From contig NZ_JAJNCX010000005.1 in NCBI RefSeq assembly GCF_021026315.1, positions 186,001 to 250,000 of the forward strand: a stretch of DNA of 64,000 nucleotides, given 5' to 3'. The position numbers and the translations under genes are program-made. The DNA comes from Rhizobium sp. C4 (GTDB taxonomy: Bacteria > Pseudomonadota > Alphaproteobacteria > Rhizobiales > Rhizobiaceae). The notes below the pieces were generated by a model. The model saw only the letters and a program-made list of their open reading frames with translations, was not told the origin of the DNA and did not search any database. Of this stretch, positions 26,944 through 35,517 are shown piece after piece. Each line of letters starts with the position of its first letter. Position 1 is the first letter of the stretch.

Positions 26944-27693
26944 TTAGATGGTGACGCCTCCGTCGACCAACATGGCCTGCCCGCTCACAAAGCGACTCTC
27001 CGGCGACAAGAGATAGATGACCATTGGCGTGATGTCGTCGACACTCGCCAGGCGCCCCATGGGCTGGCGTGCGATAAAGTCCTTCTCGGCCTGGATCGGA
27101 TCGGCTGAAGCTGCAATGCGGCCGCGCAGCGAAGGCGTATCAACCGTTCCTGGGCAGAGTGCATTGCAACGGATGCCCTGCTTGACGAAATCTGCTGCGA
27201 TGGACTTGGTCAGGCCAATGACCGCCGCCTTGGTCGCTCCATAGGACGCCCTGTTCGGGAAACCCTTGATGGAGGATGCCATCGAGGCCATGTTCAAGAC
27301 CGAGGCCGTGCCGGTTTCGGCGGCACGGTCGATCATTCCTGGCAGGAATGCGCGACACATGCGCATCATCGCCGTGACATTGAGTTCGAAGGCGAAGGCC
27401 CAATCCGCATCTGCGATGTCGATCACCGTCCCGTTGTGAACGACACCTGCGCAATTAAACAGACCATCGAGTTTGGGCAGTTTCGCTGCCAAATCGTCGA
27501 TTTCAGCTTGCTTCGTGACATCAAGGCGCGATGTGCTAATGCTTGAATTCTCAGCAGAAAGTGACTCCAGGGCTTCAGTATTGATATCCGTCGCGTAGAC
27601 GGTCGCGCCCTCTGCTGCTGCGGCGAGCGCGGAAGCGCGTCCGATCCCCTGCCCTGCCGCCGTCACCAATATATTCAAGCCTTTGAGGCGCAT
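26944..27693 (-). CDS. SDR, probable 2-keto-3-deoxy-L-fuconate dehydrogenase
   Basis: 249 residues from the ATG after AAAGG ([29 protein letters not shown]..). NAD-binding [18 protein letters not shown], catalytic Ser in MASMASS, catalytic YGATK and the C-terminal [12 protein letters not shown]. The opening segment resembles 2-keto-3-deoxy-L-fuconate 4-dehydrogenases, which feed the FAH-family hydrolase. Its place between dehydratase and hydrolase genes fits this step. An alternative is another hydroxy-acid SDR. Confidence 0.8.
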   Translation of the reverse strand: MRLKGLNILVTAAGQGIGRASALAAAAEGATVYATDINTEALESLSAENSSISTSRLDVTKQAEIDDLAAKLPKLDGLFNCAGVVHNGTVIDIADADWAFAFELNVTAMMRMCRAFLPGMIDRAAETGTASVLNMASMASSIKGFPNRASYGATKAAVIGLTKSIAADFVKQGIRCNALCPGTVDTPSLRGRIAASADPIQAEKDFIARQPMGRLASVDDITPMVIYLLSPESRFVSGQAMLVDGGVTI

Positions 27694-27762
27694 AGCTAAA
27701 CCTTTACACGAGCTATTCTTGAAGCAGTGCATTAAATTAAAGTAATTTGTCACGCGAGAGTG

Positions 27763-29286
27763 TTACATCACGGCACCAATTTGCCATGGAACGAACTCTG
27801 CACCTCCGAAGCCTAGTTCTTCGCTCTTAGTCCGCTCGCCGGACGCGACACGGATAATGAGCTCAAAAAGCTCCTGCCCCTTCTCCTCAATGCTGACCCC
27901 ATCGGTGACTATATCCCCACAGTTGAGATCCATATCCTCTGCCAGTTTCGCGTACATCTCCGAGTTCGTCGCGAGCTTGATGCAGGGGGTCGGTTTGTAG
28001 CCCGACACAGATCCGCGGCCTGTGGTGAAGACGATGAGGTTGGCGCCGGAGGCGACCTGGCCGGTCACGGAGCACGGGTCGAAACCCGGACTATCCATGA
28101 AGACAAAACCCTTTGCGTCGATTTTCTCACCGAATTTGTAAACACCGCTCAGCGGGGCCGTGCCGCCCTTGGCGACGGCGCCGAGGGACTTTTCGAGGAT
28201 GGTCGTCAAGCCGCCACGCTTGTTTCCAGGAGACGGATTGTTGTCCATTTCACCGCCGTTGCGGGCCGTGTAATCCTCCCACCAGCGAATGCGCTCGATG
28301 AGCTTTTCGCCGATTTCGATCGTCTCCGCACGGCGCGTCAGCAGGTGTTCTGCACCGTAGATTTCGGAAGTCTCCGACAGGATTGTGGTGCCGCCATGGC
28401 GGACCAGAAGGTCGGATGCATAGCCCAATGCGGGGTTTGCTGTAATGCCGGAATATCCATCAGAACCGCCACATTGCAGCCCAATTGTGATCTCAGAAAC
28501 GGAAATTGGCTCCCGTACGGCCTTGTTGGCGTATTCTGCGACGCCTCTAAGGGCCTCCAGGCCGCGTTCGATCGTGCGGCGCGTTCCACCCTCCTGCTGG
28601 ATCGTCATGTACTGCAGAGCGCCATCTGCGCGGATTTTACGGCCGCCTACGAGCTCGGGGATCTGCATGACTTCGCAGCCGAGGCCGAGCAGCAGGATGC
28701 CTCCGAAATTGGGGTTCTGCGCATAGCCTGACAGGGTCCGGAACAGCGTGGCATAGCCTTCGCCCTCCCCTGACATGCCGCAGCCGGTCGAGTGAACGAT
28801 CGGAACGATACCATCAATGTTCGCGTATTGGTTGAGAAAACCCGCCTTCTCCGCTGCTTCCGCAATGAATTTTGCGACCGAGCCGGAACAGTTCACAGTG
28901 GTCAGGATGCCGATGTAATTACGGGTGCCGGCCTTGCCATCGGCGCGACGGTAGCCCTGGAACGTACGTTGTTCGTTGGCAGGGGCAAGACGCTCACTTT
29001 GTGTCGCGTGACCATAATCCTGATGGTGTTCGCCCATGCCGAGATTGTGAACGTGCACATGGTCGCCGGCGTGGATATCTGCCTTTGCCTGCCCGATGAT
29101 CTGTCCGTATCGATAAACGTTTTCGCCCGCGGAGATATCCCGGGTCGCTATTTTATGGCCGCGCGGAACTGCAAGCTTGAGGGGCATGGAAATCTCGTCG
29201 AGGCGTTCGCCCGCGGCCAGATCGCGCAATGCGATGGCCACGTTGTCATTCGAATGCAGGCGAATCAATCTAGCGCCTCGGTCCAT
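27763..29286 (-). CDS. UxaA-family (altronate/galactarate dehydratase type) sugar-acid dehydratase
   Basis: 507 residues. The N-terminal SAF domain (IRLHSNDNVAIALRDLAAGERL.., GENVYRYGQIIGQAKADIHAGDHVHVHNL) is followed by the UxaA catalytic domain (GKAGTRNYIGILTTVNCSGSVAKFIAE, STGCGMSGEGEGYATLFRTLSGYAQNPNFGG, GLQCGGSDGYSGITANPALGYASDL). Members dehydrate sugar acids such as D-altronate. In this operon L-fuconate to 2-keto-3-deoxy-L-fuconate is the obvious reaction. First gene of the minus-strand operon. Confidence 0.82.
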   Translation of the reverse strand: MDRGARLIRLHSNDNVAIALRDLAAGERLDEISMPLKLAVPRGHKIATRDISAGENVYRYGQIIGQAKADIHAGDHVHVHNLGMGEHHQDYGHATQSERLAPANEQRTFQGYRRADGKAGTRNYIGILTTVNCSGSVAKFIAEAAEKAGFLNQYANIDGIVPIVHSTGCGMSGEGEGYATLFRTLSGYAQNPNFGGILLLGLGCEVMQIPELVGGRKIRADGALQYMTIQQEGGTRRTIERGLEALRGVAEYANKAVREPISVSEITIGLQCGGSDGYSGITANPALGYASDLLVRHGGTTILSETSEIYGAEHLLTRRAETIEIGEKLIERIRWWEDYTARNGGEMDNNPSPGNKRGGLTTILEKSLGAVAKGGTAPLSGVYKFGEKIDAKGFVFMDSPGFDPCSVTGQVASGANLIVFTTGRGSVSGYKPTPCIKLATNSEMYAKLAEDMDLNCGDIVTDGVSIEEKGQELFELIIRVASGERTKSEELGFGGAEFVPWQIGAVM

Positions 29287-29341
29287 TCCTGTACATCCTC
29301 CCCCTTGAATTCTTGGTTTTCTTGGCCTCTGGCGTCTACTG

Positions 29342-29401
29342 ACATCAGATGTTAAATAGAGTTCTATCTTGACTAGTACACAGTGTCAACTAACATGTTA
29401 G
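29342..29401. promoter_or_regulatory. Divergent promoter region with GntR-like palindromes
   Basis: Between the dehydratase and the GntR gene lie CTAACATGTTAG (29390-29401, perfect 12-bp palindrome) and ACAT-CAG-ATGT (29342-29352). Both are plausible operators for the GntR protein controlling the divergent fucose operons. Spacing of the half sites differs, so they may not be the same site type. Confidence 0.45.
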
Positions 29402-29427
29402 ACATTGATCGAGGAGATTCGACGGGG

Positions 29428-30144
29428 ATGACGCAGGCTTTTAACGCACGAGCATTGACCGCAATTGATGATTTACCGGGGTCGCTGTCGCAGCGTGTCT
29501 ATCAATCGCTTCAGGAAGCGATCATGTCGCTGACGTTCCCGCCGGGCGCTTTGATCCGCAAAGGCGCCATCTGCGACGAGCTCGGCGTGTCGCGGTCGCC
29601 CGTCTCCGAAGCGATCACACGGTTGGCATCCGAGGGCCTTGTTGATGTGATCCCGCAAAGCGGCACGCGTGTGGCGCGGTTCTCCATCGAGGAAATTCGC
29701 GAGGCTGCTTTCATGCGCGAGGCGCTCGAAGTGGCGGCTGTCGAAAAGGTGGCGCGCGACCATACGTCCGAACAATATGCCAAACTGGCGCGCAATGTTC
29801 GGTTGCAGGCCATGCTGGTCGAAGATCACGACACGGCCGGCTTCTATCAGGCGGACGAAGAGTTTCACGCCTTGCTGATGGAGTTTACCGGCTTCCCCGG
29901 TGTGGCTGCCACGGTTGCCACTATTGCGCTGAAACTGAAGCGGCCGCGCATGCTTCTTCTGCCGGAGCCTGGTCGCAACGATGACGCGGTGCGCGAGCAT
30001 CTGGCCATCGTCGAAGCCATTCGTGATCGGAACCCGGACGAAGCCCGCTCGGCCATGCGCTATCACCTCGCCCAGCTGGTCAGCCGCTTTGATCCGCTGG
30101 AGAAGGAACATCCGGAGTTCTTCCGCTCCAGGCAATCCCACTAA
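29428..30144 (+). CDS. GntR-family (FCD) regulator of the fucose island
   Basis: 238 residues from ATG 29428, preferred because GAGGAG precedes it; starts at 29383 (GTG) and 29395 lie in or before the palindrome. Winged helix LSQRVYQSLQEAIMSLTFPPGALIRKGAICDELGVSRSPVSEAITRLASEGLVDVIPQSGTRV. The FCD domain carries metal-type ligands (EFHALLMEFTG, HLAIVEAIRDRNPDEARSAMRYHL). It probably represses both divergent units until a pathway intermediate binds. Followed directly by the aldose dehydrogenase and FucU genes. Confidence 0.85.
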   Translation: MTQAFNARALTAIDDLPGSLSQRVYQSLQEAIMSLTFPPGALIRKGAICDELGVSRSPVSEAITRLASEGLVDVIPQSGTRVARFSIEEIREAAFMREALEVAAVEKVARDHTSEQYAKLARNVRLQAMLVEDHDTAGFYQADEEFHALLMEFTGFPGVAATVATIALKLKRPRMLLLPEPGRNDDAVREHLAIVEAIRDRNPDEARSAMRYHLAQLVSRFDPLEKEHPEFFRSRQSH

Positions 30145-30181
30145 GCGCCCTCCCCTCTTTATATATAGAGAGAGCCTCTTC

Positions 30182-31222
30182 ATGAAACTGACAGACCTCA
30201 TCCCGTTGAACGGGCGAACGAAGCGCCCTGTTCATCTCACCCGCATGGGCTTTGGCGGTGCGCCACTCGGCAACCTTTATCGCAAGGTGAGCGATGAGGA
30301 TGCGCAGGATGCTCTCCTCTCCGCTTTTGATGTGGGCATCCGTTATTTCGACACGGCGCCGCAATATGGGCTTGGCCGCTCCGAGGAGCGTTTCGGTCGC
30401 GCCATGCAGATGTTCGGTGCCGGCAACATTGTTCTTTCAACAAAGGTCGGTCGTCTCCTTCTCGATTGCGAGCCGGACGAAGTGACACCCGAGAGCTTTG
30501 TCGATGTCCCGCAGAAGCGGATCGTCTTCGACTATACCTATGACGGAGTGATGCGCAGCTATGAAGCCAGCAAGTCGCGGCTGAATATCGATCACGCAGA
30601 TATCCTCCTCGTCCACGACGTCTGCGCCTTTTCGCAAGGGTCGCAGGAGGCGAGTGACGTGAAGGTGCGGGAGCTTTTCGACGGTGGCGGATACCGGGCA
30701 CTGGTCGAGTTGCGGGACGCCGGTGACATTTCGGCGATTGGTGCAGGGGTCAACGAGTGGCAGGTCTGCGAGACGCTTCTGGGTCTTGGCGACTTCGACT
30801 GCTTTCTGCTCGCCGGCCGATATACACTTCTTGAGCAGGAAGCGCTGGAAACATTTCTGCCGCTCTGCGAACGCCGCGATGTCGGGATCATTCTGGGCGG
30901 CCCGTATAATTCCGGAATTCTGGCCACAGGTGCGGTTGAGGGGGCACGGTACAATTATGTGCCCGCCCCTGCCCCGATCCTGGAGCGGGTTCGAAAGATC
31001 GAATCAGTCTGTCAGGCGCATGGCACGCCATTGATCGCCGCCGCCCTGCAGTTCGTCTTCGGACATCCGTGCGTGAAGACGGTGATTCCCGGTGCCGTTA
31101 GTCGCGGAGAGCTTCTGGCCAATGCGAGGCTCTTGGAAGTGGATATCCCTGCAGGCCTCTGGACGGACTTGAAGCGTGAGGGTCTTATCCGGGCTGACGC
31201 ACCCGTGCCAAAGGATAACTGA
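30182..31222 (+). CDS. Aldo/keto reductase-family D-threo-aldose 1-dehydrogenase (L-fucose dehydrogenase)
   Basis: 346 residues. AKR barrel pattern: MGFGGAPLGNLYRKVSDEDAQDALLSAFDVGIRYFDTAPQYGLGRSEERFGRAM, catalytic Tyr in APQYGLG, Lys in STKVGRLL, VHDVCAFSQGS, GAGVNEW and the C-terminal VIPGAVSRGEL. This AKR subgroup oxidises L-fucose or D-arabinose to the 1,5-lactone with NAD(P). It is the first step of the non-phosphorylative pathway and lies one base before fucU. Confidence 0.85.
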   Translation: MKLTDLIPLNGRTKRPVHLTRMGFGGAPLGNLYRKVSDEDAQDALLSAFDVGIRYFDTAPQYGLGRSEERFGRAMQMFGAGNIVLSTKVGRLLLDCEPDEVTPESFVDVPQKRIVFDYTYDGVMRSYEASKSRLNIDHADILLVHDVCAFSQGSQEASDVKVRELFDGGGYRALVELRDAGDISAIGAGVNEWQVCETLLGLGDFDCFLLAGRYTLLEQEALETFLPLCERRDVGIILGGPYNSGILATGAVEGARYNYVPAPAPILERVRKIESVCQAHGTPLIAAALQFVFGHPCVKTVIPGAVSRGELLANARLLEVDIPAGLWTDLKREGLIRADAPVPKDN

Positions 31223-31223
31223 C

Positions 31224-31652
31224 ATGCTCCGCAACATCCCACCGATTCTCTCCCCCGACCTGCTTCACGCGCTGGCCGCCATGGGCCATGGCGACGACAT
31301 CGTGATTGCGGACGCCAATTTTCCGGCTGAAAGTTCCGGTGTGCCCTGCATCCGGCTCGATGGCATTTCAGCCACGGATGCGCTGGAAGCGATTCTCTCC
31401 TTGCTTCCGCTCGACAGCTTTGTTCCCGATCCGGCTCTGGTCATGCAGGTTGTCGGTGATCCGACGGCTGTTCCGGAGGTGGTCAGCGAGTTCCAGTCGA
31501 TCATCGATCGCGTCGCTGATAATCCGGCTAACATTGGCAGCCTGGAGCGGTTTGAATTCTATGATCGGGCCAGCAATGCATTTGCCGTGGTTCAGACTGG
31601 CGAACGCAGACTCTATGGAAACATCATCCTCAAGAAGGGTGTCATCAAGTAA
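31224..31652 (+). CDS. fucU: L-fucose mutarotase FucU (RbsD/FucU family)
   Basis: 142 residues starting MLRNIPPILSPDLLHALAAMGHGDDIVIADANFPAESSG, the RbsD/FucU signature including the catalytic His in MGHGDDI. C-terminal block RFEFYDRASNAFAVVQTGERRLYGNIILKKGV is FucU-like. Interconverts alpha- and beta-anomers of L-fucose, feeding the dehydrogenase encoded 1 bp upstream. RbsD (ribose) is the alternative, but the neighbours favour fucose. Confidence 0.87.
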   Translation: MLRNIPPILSPDLLHALAAMGHGDDIVIADANFPAESSGVPCIRLDGISATDALEAILSLLPLDSFVPDPALVMQVVGDPTAVPEVVSEFQSIIDRVADNPANIGSLERFEFYDRASNAFAVVQTGERRLYGNIILKKGVIK

Positions 31653-31792
31653 AGGGTCTCTCCCGTCAGGGGAGATGTGACGGCGTCGGAAGCACGGACT
31701 TTCGATCGTAAGCCGGATAAGGTGTTGGCCCGTCGGCGGGCCTTCACCGATCATTAACGGTGTTGCCTTGCGCAATCCCGCGAATCTGCAAT

Positions 31793-31833
31793 AATAACGA
31801 TTATTCAAACCGCCTCGCCCGAAAATCGTTATT
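31793..31833. promoter_or_regulatory. Inverted repeat upstream of repA (candidate RepA/RepB operator)
   Basis: AATAACGATT at 31793-31802 and its exact reverse complement AATCGTTATT at 31824-31833, 21 bp apart, ending 15 bp before the repA start. RepA (with RepB) represses its own operon in repABC plasmids; this is the best visible candidate operator. Confidence 0.6.
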
Positions 31834-31848
31834 TGGAATTCAGACTCG

Positions 31849-33060
31849 ATGAACGCCGTTACCTCAGCAGCGACAGACCGCGCAGCCTTTCACTTTGAGG
31901 ACGAGATTCTCGAACAGGGCGACCTGATCTCGAAGAAGCTTCACCTGCTCAGCCTGCAGCGTTTTCCGCCAACGGCCCACAAGACCCTGCGGACGTTTTC
32001 GCTGGCAGAAGTTGCGCATTTCCTCGGTGTCTCCCAGAGTACGCTGAAGAAACTGCATCTGGAGGGCAAAGGCCCCCTGCCCCAGACATCGCCGTCCGGA
32101 CGCCGATCCTACTCGGCGCAGCAGATGGCGGAGCTTCGCGATTATCTCAGCCAGCATGGCCGATCGGACGTGAAGGATTATTCGCCACGCCGGCGACCCG
32201 GGGACAAGCTTCAGGTGGTCGCCGTCGTCAACTTCAAGGGTGGCTCCGCGAAGACAACGACTGCCGCGCACCTTGCGCAGCATCTCGCGCTGACTGGTCA
32301 TCGCGTGCTTGCGATCGATCTAGACCCGCAGGCCTCCCTCACCTCTCTGCACGGCTTCCAGCCCGAGCTCGATCAGACGCAATCGCTGTATGAAGCGATC
32401 CGCTATGACGAGGAGCGCAAGCCGATCAAGGACGTCATTCGGCAGACGAATTTTCCGGGCCTGGACATCGTACCTGCCAATCTCGAACTGCAGGAATTCG
32501 AGTACGACACGCCGCTCGCCATGGCGAACCGGAACTCCAACGAAGGCAAGACCTTCTTCACACGTATATCCCGCGCGCTGGCCGATGTTGACGATCAATA
32601 TGATGTTGTCGTCATCGATTGCCCGCCGCAGCTGGGTTACCTGACGATTACGGCGCTGGTGGCAGCGACGAGCGTGCTGATTACCATTCATCCGCAGATG
32701 CTTGACGTGATGTCCATGGGGCAGTTTCTGCTGATGCTGGGCGGGATTCTGAAGCCGATCCGTCAGGCCGGCGCCGAGGTGAACCTCGCATGGTATCGCT
32801 ATCTCGTGACGCGCTATGAGCCGACGGACGTGCCCCAGGCGCAGATGGTCGGGTTCATGCAGACACTGTTCAACGAGTTCATGCTGAAGAACCAGATGCT
32901 GAAGTCGACGGCGATTTCAGACGCCGGCATTACCAAGCAGACGCTTTATGAAGTTGAGCGGACGCAGATGACGCGCTCGACCTATGACCGTGCCATGGAG
33001 GCACTGGAGTCGGTGAATGCCGAAGTGACGGAGCTCATTCACGGGGCTTGGGGTCGCTGA
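31849..33060 (+). CDS. repA: Plasmid partitioning ATPase RepA (ParA family)
   Basis: 403 residues. The N-terminal helix-turn-helix (TFSLAEVAHFLGVSQSTLKKLHLEGKGPLPQ) is followed by the ParA ATPase: deviant Walker A VVNFKGGSAKTTTAAHLAQHL, ALDLDPQA-type VLAIDLDPQASLTSLHG, and VVVIDCPPQLGYLT. RepA drives plasmid segregation with RepB and autoregulates the operon. No frameshift or truncation. Only repB follows; the repC expected third is missing. Confidence 0.93.
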   Translation: MNAVTSAATDRAAFHFEDEILEQGDLISKKLHLLSLQRFPPTAHKTLRTFSLAEVAHFLGVSQSTLKKLHLEGKGPLPQTSPSGRRSYSAQQMAELRDYLSQHGRSDVKDYSPRRRPGDKLQVVAVVNFKGGSAKTTTAAHLAQHLALTGHRVLAIDLDPQASLTSLHGFQPELDQTQSLYEAIRYDEERKPIKDVIRQTNFPGLDIVPANLELQEFEYDTPLAMANRNSNEGKTFFTRISRALADVDDQYDVVVIDCPPQLGYLTITALVAATSVLITIHPQMLDVMSMGQFLLMLGGILKPIRQAGAEVNLAWYRYLVTRYEPTDVPQAQMVGFMQTLFNEFMLKNQMLKSTAISDAGITKQTLYEVERTQMTRSTYDRAMEALESVNAEVTELIHGAWGR

Positions 33061-33082
33061 AGTTGTCGGCTGACAAAAACAG

Positions 33083-33101
33083 GGAAATATTGAATATTTC
33101 C
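33083..33101. promoter_or_regulatory. Perfect 19-bp palindrome between repA and repB (candidate parS)
   Basis: GGAAATATTGAATATTTCC: 9-bp arms around a single G, in the 63-bp repA-repB gap. Several repABC plasmids carry a centromere in this gap. It does not fit the common GTT-N4-GC-N4-AAC repABC parS form, so the assignment is tentative. Confidence 0.5.
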
Positions 33102-33123
33102 AGTGATATAGGGGTGACAAACA

Positions 33124-34098
33124 ATGGCGCGTAAGAATCTCCTTGCCGGATTGGCCGATTCCGAGGAAGCAGCGCCCGCCGCGGCGGCAGCTTATCCCAT
33201 GCGGGGCGCGTCGAAGACCATGATCCGGTCTCTCGACGAGCTTGCGCGTCAGGCCGACAAGTTTCTTGAGGGTGAGGCCGTCATCGATATCGATCCGTCA
33301 GACATCGATGGGTCCTTCGTTTCGGATCGTCTGGAGGATGACGCCGAGCAGTTCGAGGCGCTGAAGGCGGCGATCGCGGAGCGTGGTCAGGACTCGCCTG
33401 TCCTGCTCCGGCCCCATCCGGATCGTGCCGGCCGATATCAGATCGTGTTCGGTCATCGTCGCGTGCGCGCTGCGCGGGAGCTGGGGCGCTCCGTTCGTGC
33501 GGTCGTCAAGGCGATCGATGATCGGTCGCATGTGATTGCCCAGGGGCAGGAAAATTCAGCCCGCGCCAATCTCAGCTTCATTGAGCGCGCGCTCTTTGCC
33601 AAGAGGCTGGAAGACCTCGGCTATGGCCGTGATGTCATCGGTTCGGCACTGGCGGCCAATGCTGCGGCTCTTTCGAAGATGGTGTCGGTGACGTCGCGGA
33701 TCAACGAAGACGTCCTTTTCGCGATTGGCCCAGCCCGCGGCGTAGGTCGCGAGCGGTGGGTCGAGCTTTCATTGTTAGCCGGCAAGGAATCGAATGCATC
33801 CCGGATCGAAGACGTTGTTTCAGATCCGTCGTTCAAGGCACAGTCGAGCGATGAGCGCTTCAACGGTCTCTATCTTGCGCTGAAGCAGGGAGGCAAGCCG
33901 GTCAAGAAAAGCAAGCCTGCGACGAAGCTCGACACGTGGCAGGCAAAGGACAAGCTGGTTACCGCTCAGTTTTCGCAAGGAGCCAATGCGTTCTCGTTGA
34001 CCCTGAAGGCGAAGGCGGCACCGGAGTTCGGCCGTTACGTTACCGAAAATCTGGACCGTCTCTATTCGGAATATCTGTCGGGAAGGCGAGGCCGGTAA
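33124..34098 (+). CDS. repB: Plasmid partition protein RepB (ParB family), copy 2
   Basis: 324 residues starting MARKNLLAGLADSEEAAP. ParB domain: DPSDIDGSFVSDRLEDDAEQFEALKAAIAERGQDSPVLLRPHPD, RYQIVFGHRRVRAARELG, VIAQGQENSARANLSFIERALFAKRLEDLGYGRDVIGSAL, then the RepB C-terminal region. Clearly homologous to the RepB at 19837 but diverged along its length, so the two are not a recent duplication. Cognate to the adjacent RepA. The gene is followed by a second antisense-RNA block but no repC. Confidence 0.9.
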   Translation: MARKNLLAGLADSEEAAPAAAAAYPMRGASKTMIRSLDELARQADKFLEGEAVIDIDPSDIDGSFVSDRLEDDAEQFEALKAAIAERGQDSPVLLRPHPDRAGRYQIVFGHRRVRAARELGRSVRAVVKAIDDRSHVIAQGQENSARANLSFIERALFAKRLEDLGYGRDVIGSALAANAAALSKMVSVTSRINEDVLFAIGPARGVGRERWVELSLLAGKESNASRIEDVVSDPSFKAQSSDERFNGLYLALKQGGKPVKKSKPATKLDTWQAKDKLVTAQFSQGANAFSLTLKAKAAPEFGRYVTENLDRLYSEYLSGRRGR

Positions 34099-34099
34099 A

Positions 34100-34190
34100 A
34101 AGAAAGGCCCCCAGACGTCGCCGTCGTGGAAGCCCCTCTCTAAGTGTCGCAGCTTATGGGTCGCACGTCCTCGATTAGGCGTCAAGAGTC
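34100..34190 (-). ncRNA. Second antisense RNA (ctRNA) block, orphaned from repC
   Basis: Right after repB copy 2 lies a sequence nearly matching the repB-repC spacer at 20867-20960 (shared CTCTCTAAGTGTCGCA, ACGTCGCCGTCG, GTCAAGAGT). Its minus-strand terminator has complementary arms TGGAAGCC (34127-34134) and GGCCCCCA (34106-34113), followed on the RNA by TTTCTTTTT. It has every visible element of a repABC counter-transcribed RNA but no repC downstream. Whether it is transcribed is unknown. Confidence 0.65.
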
Positions 34191-34228
34191 CGCATCGGTT
34201 TTCATGCCGATGCGGACTATTTTTTTTG
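34187..34228 (+). terminator. Strong terminator in the repC leader position
   Basis: Perfect 12-bp stem AGTCCGCATCGG / CCGATGCGGACT, loop of 8, then ATTTTTTTT. It starts in the conserved GTCAAGAGT block. It may be the native leader hairpin of the lost repC and now ends repAB transcription. Confidence 0.85.
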
Positions 34229-35517
34229 AAGATCCGGGTTCGCGGCATCATCTGATGCCGGGCGCCGGCGGCATGATTTCCTTATGTTCCAGGGAAGGGG
34301 AGGGGCGTTCTCGTCAGAACGAGAGGCTTGCCCGCCCGGCGCTTAAGGCTGCCCTGTCGCGTCCCGGGTGCGTTGACGGCGACCATGTGCCCGGCGCCCC
34401 TCTCCGCTCGATATATGGTCAACAGACGCCTAATGTGCTTGATCCTGAAGATGTTGTGACCTCTTGCTCCTGGTGGCTCCAGAAGCTGCTCCATGGACTG
34501 TCTCCGTATGCCCACGGACGACGACCTTGTTCGCGGCGGCAGGTGGGCTGGGGAGCACTAGGCGGCTGCTTTCCGCCTGTGGAAGCCCTGCTGATGGCTC
34601 GCTGCGTCTGCAGGGTTAGCCCGGTTTCCCGTGGACTCCATTGGATCCATGGCGGTGCGGGCAGGGGTCACATCGCGGAGGGGCGTCAATGTGTCGATAA
34701 GTCGTGCGTTTGGTGTGCCGGTCGTGGGTGGCGTCTCCCGAGGTTGGTCTCAATGGAGCGTGTTGACGTACCGGATGGAGAGACCTTCTGTGCGAAATCA
34801 ACGCCGCTGAAATCGATCCGTTCTGGGGCCTCGCAGGACGTCGAATTTCGAGGTGGTTTGGTTTTTCTCTGCCATCGAACTCCGCCGTTGCCTACCCAGC
34901 TCAGGAAGCGGTGTGTTAGAACGCGGGATGGCGTTGGGAAGGGTTTTAAGACGCTGCGTGCTTTCGTGAGCGGCGGGTCTTGTCTGGGGACGGGGCAGGG
35001 GCTTGTGCACGCTTGCAGCCAGGGCATTTGCCGAGCCTCAGCGGGTGCTGCTTTGTCTCAGATGCCGCGCCAGCGGGTCTGGCGGATGCGCATTGGGCGT
35101 AGAAAATTGCATGTGGAGGGTGTCTTGGGCTCCATTCTTCGGCCTCTTAGGGGGCGGAGAATAGTTTGTCGAGGGAGGTAAGCGTCCACATACGGAAAGT
35201 AAAACATCAGATGGCTTTCAATATGGATTTTTATCTCGGTATCGTAAGGATATAGAGAAGTCTAGTGCAGGTAGATCGTTGGTGTGTGGGGCAAATTTGG
35301 CACCGATTCACTGGGCAACGGTGATGGTGCGGCTGGAAGGATGACGTTGCCGCCGGCTGCGCCATCCTCAATCGAGTGCTGACATGCGCCCGCCCAAAAT
35401 CCATCCGCCGCAAGATCAAAAGCAGCATCAAAGACGGAAATTCGCTCTTTCCGAGACACATGCGCCAAGGCCTGTCAGATCCGACATTTCACGCCGAAGC
35501 ACGCATGGATTTCTGCG
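34229..35517. other. 1.3-kb region without recognisable gene
   Basis: Lies between the repAB terminator and the NACHT-FGE gene. A 345-codon plus-strand frame (34144-35181) starts inside the antisense-RNA block and crosses the terminator; its product is rich in Cys, Trp, Arg and Gly with no domain pattern. The plus strand is G-rich (runs such as GGGAAGGGGAGGGG). No repC remnant, tRNA or insertion-sequence ends were seen. Confidence 0.5.

Noticed and set aside
34144-35181. 345-codon plus-strand open frame after repB2
   Set aside because: It starts inside the antisense-RNA block, crosses a strong terminator, has no ribosome site and shows no protein-family pattern.
34229-35517. Possible template repeat or reverse transcriptase of a diversity-generating retroelement next to the FGE domain
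   Set aside because: No reverse transcriptase motif (YxDD) anywhere in the window and no visible second copy of the FGE C-terminal coding segment.
34229-35517. Decayed repC after repB2
   Set aside because: None of the RepC blocks seen at 21014-22330 could be found in any frame.
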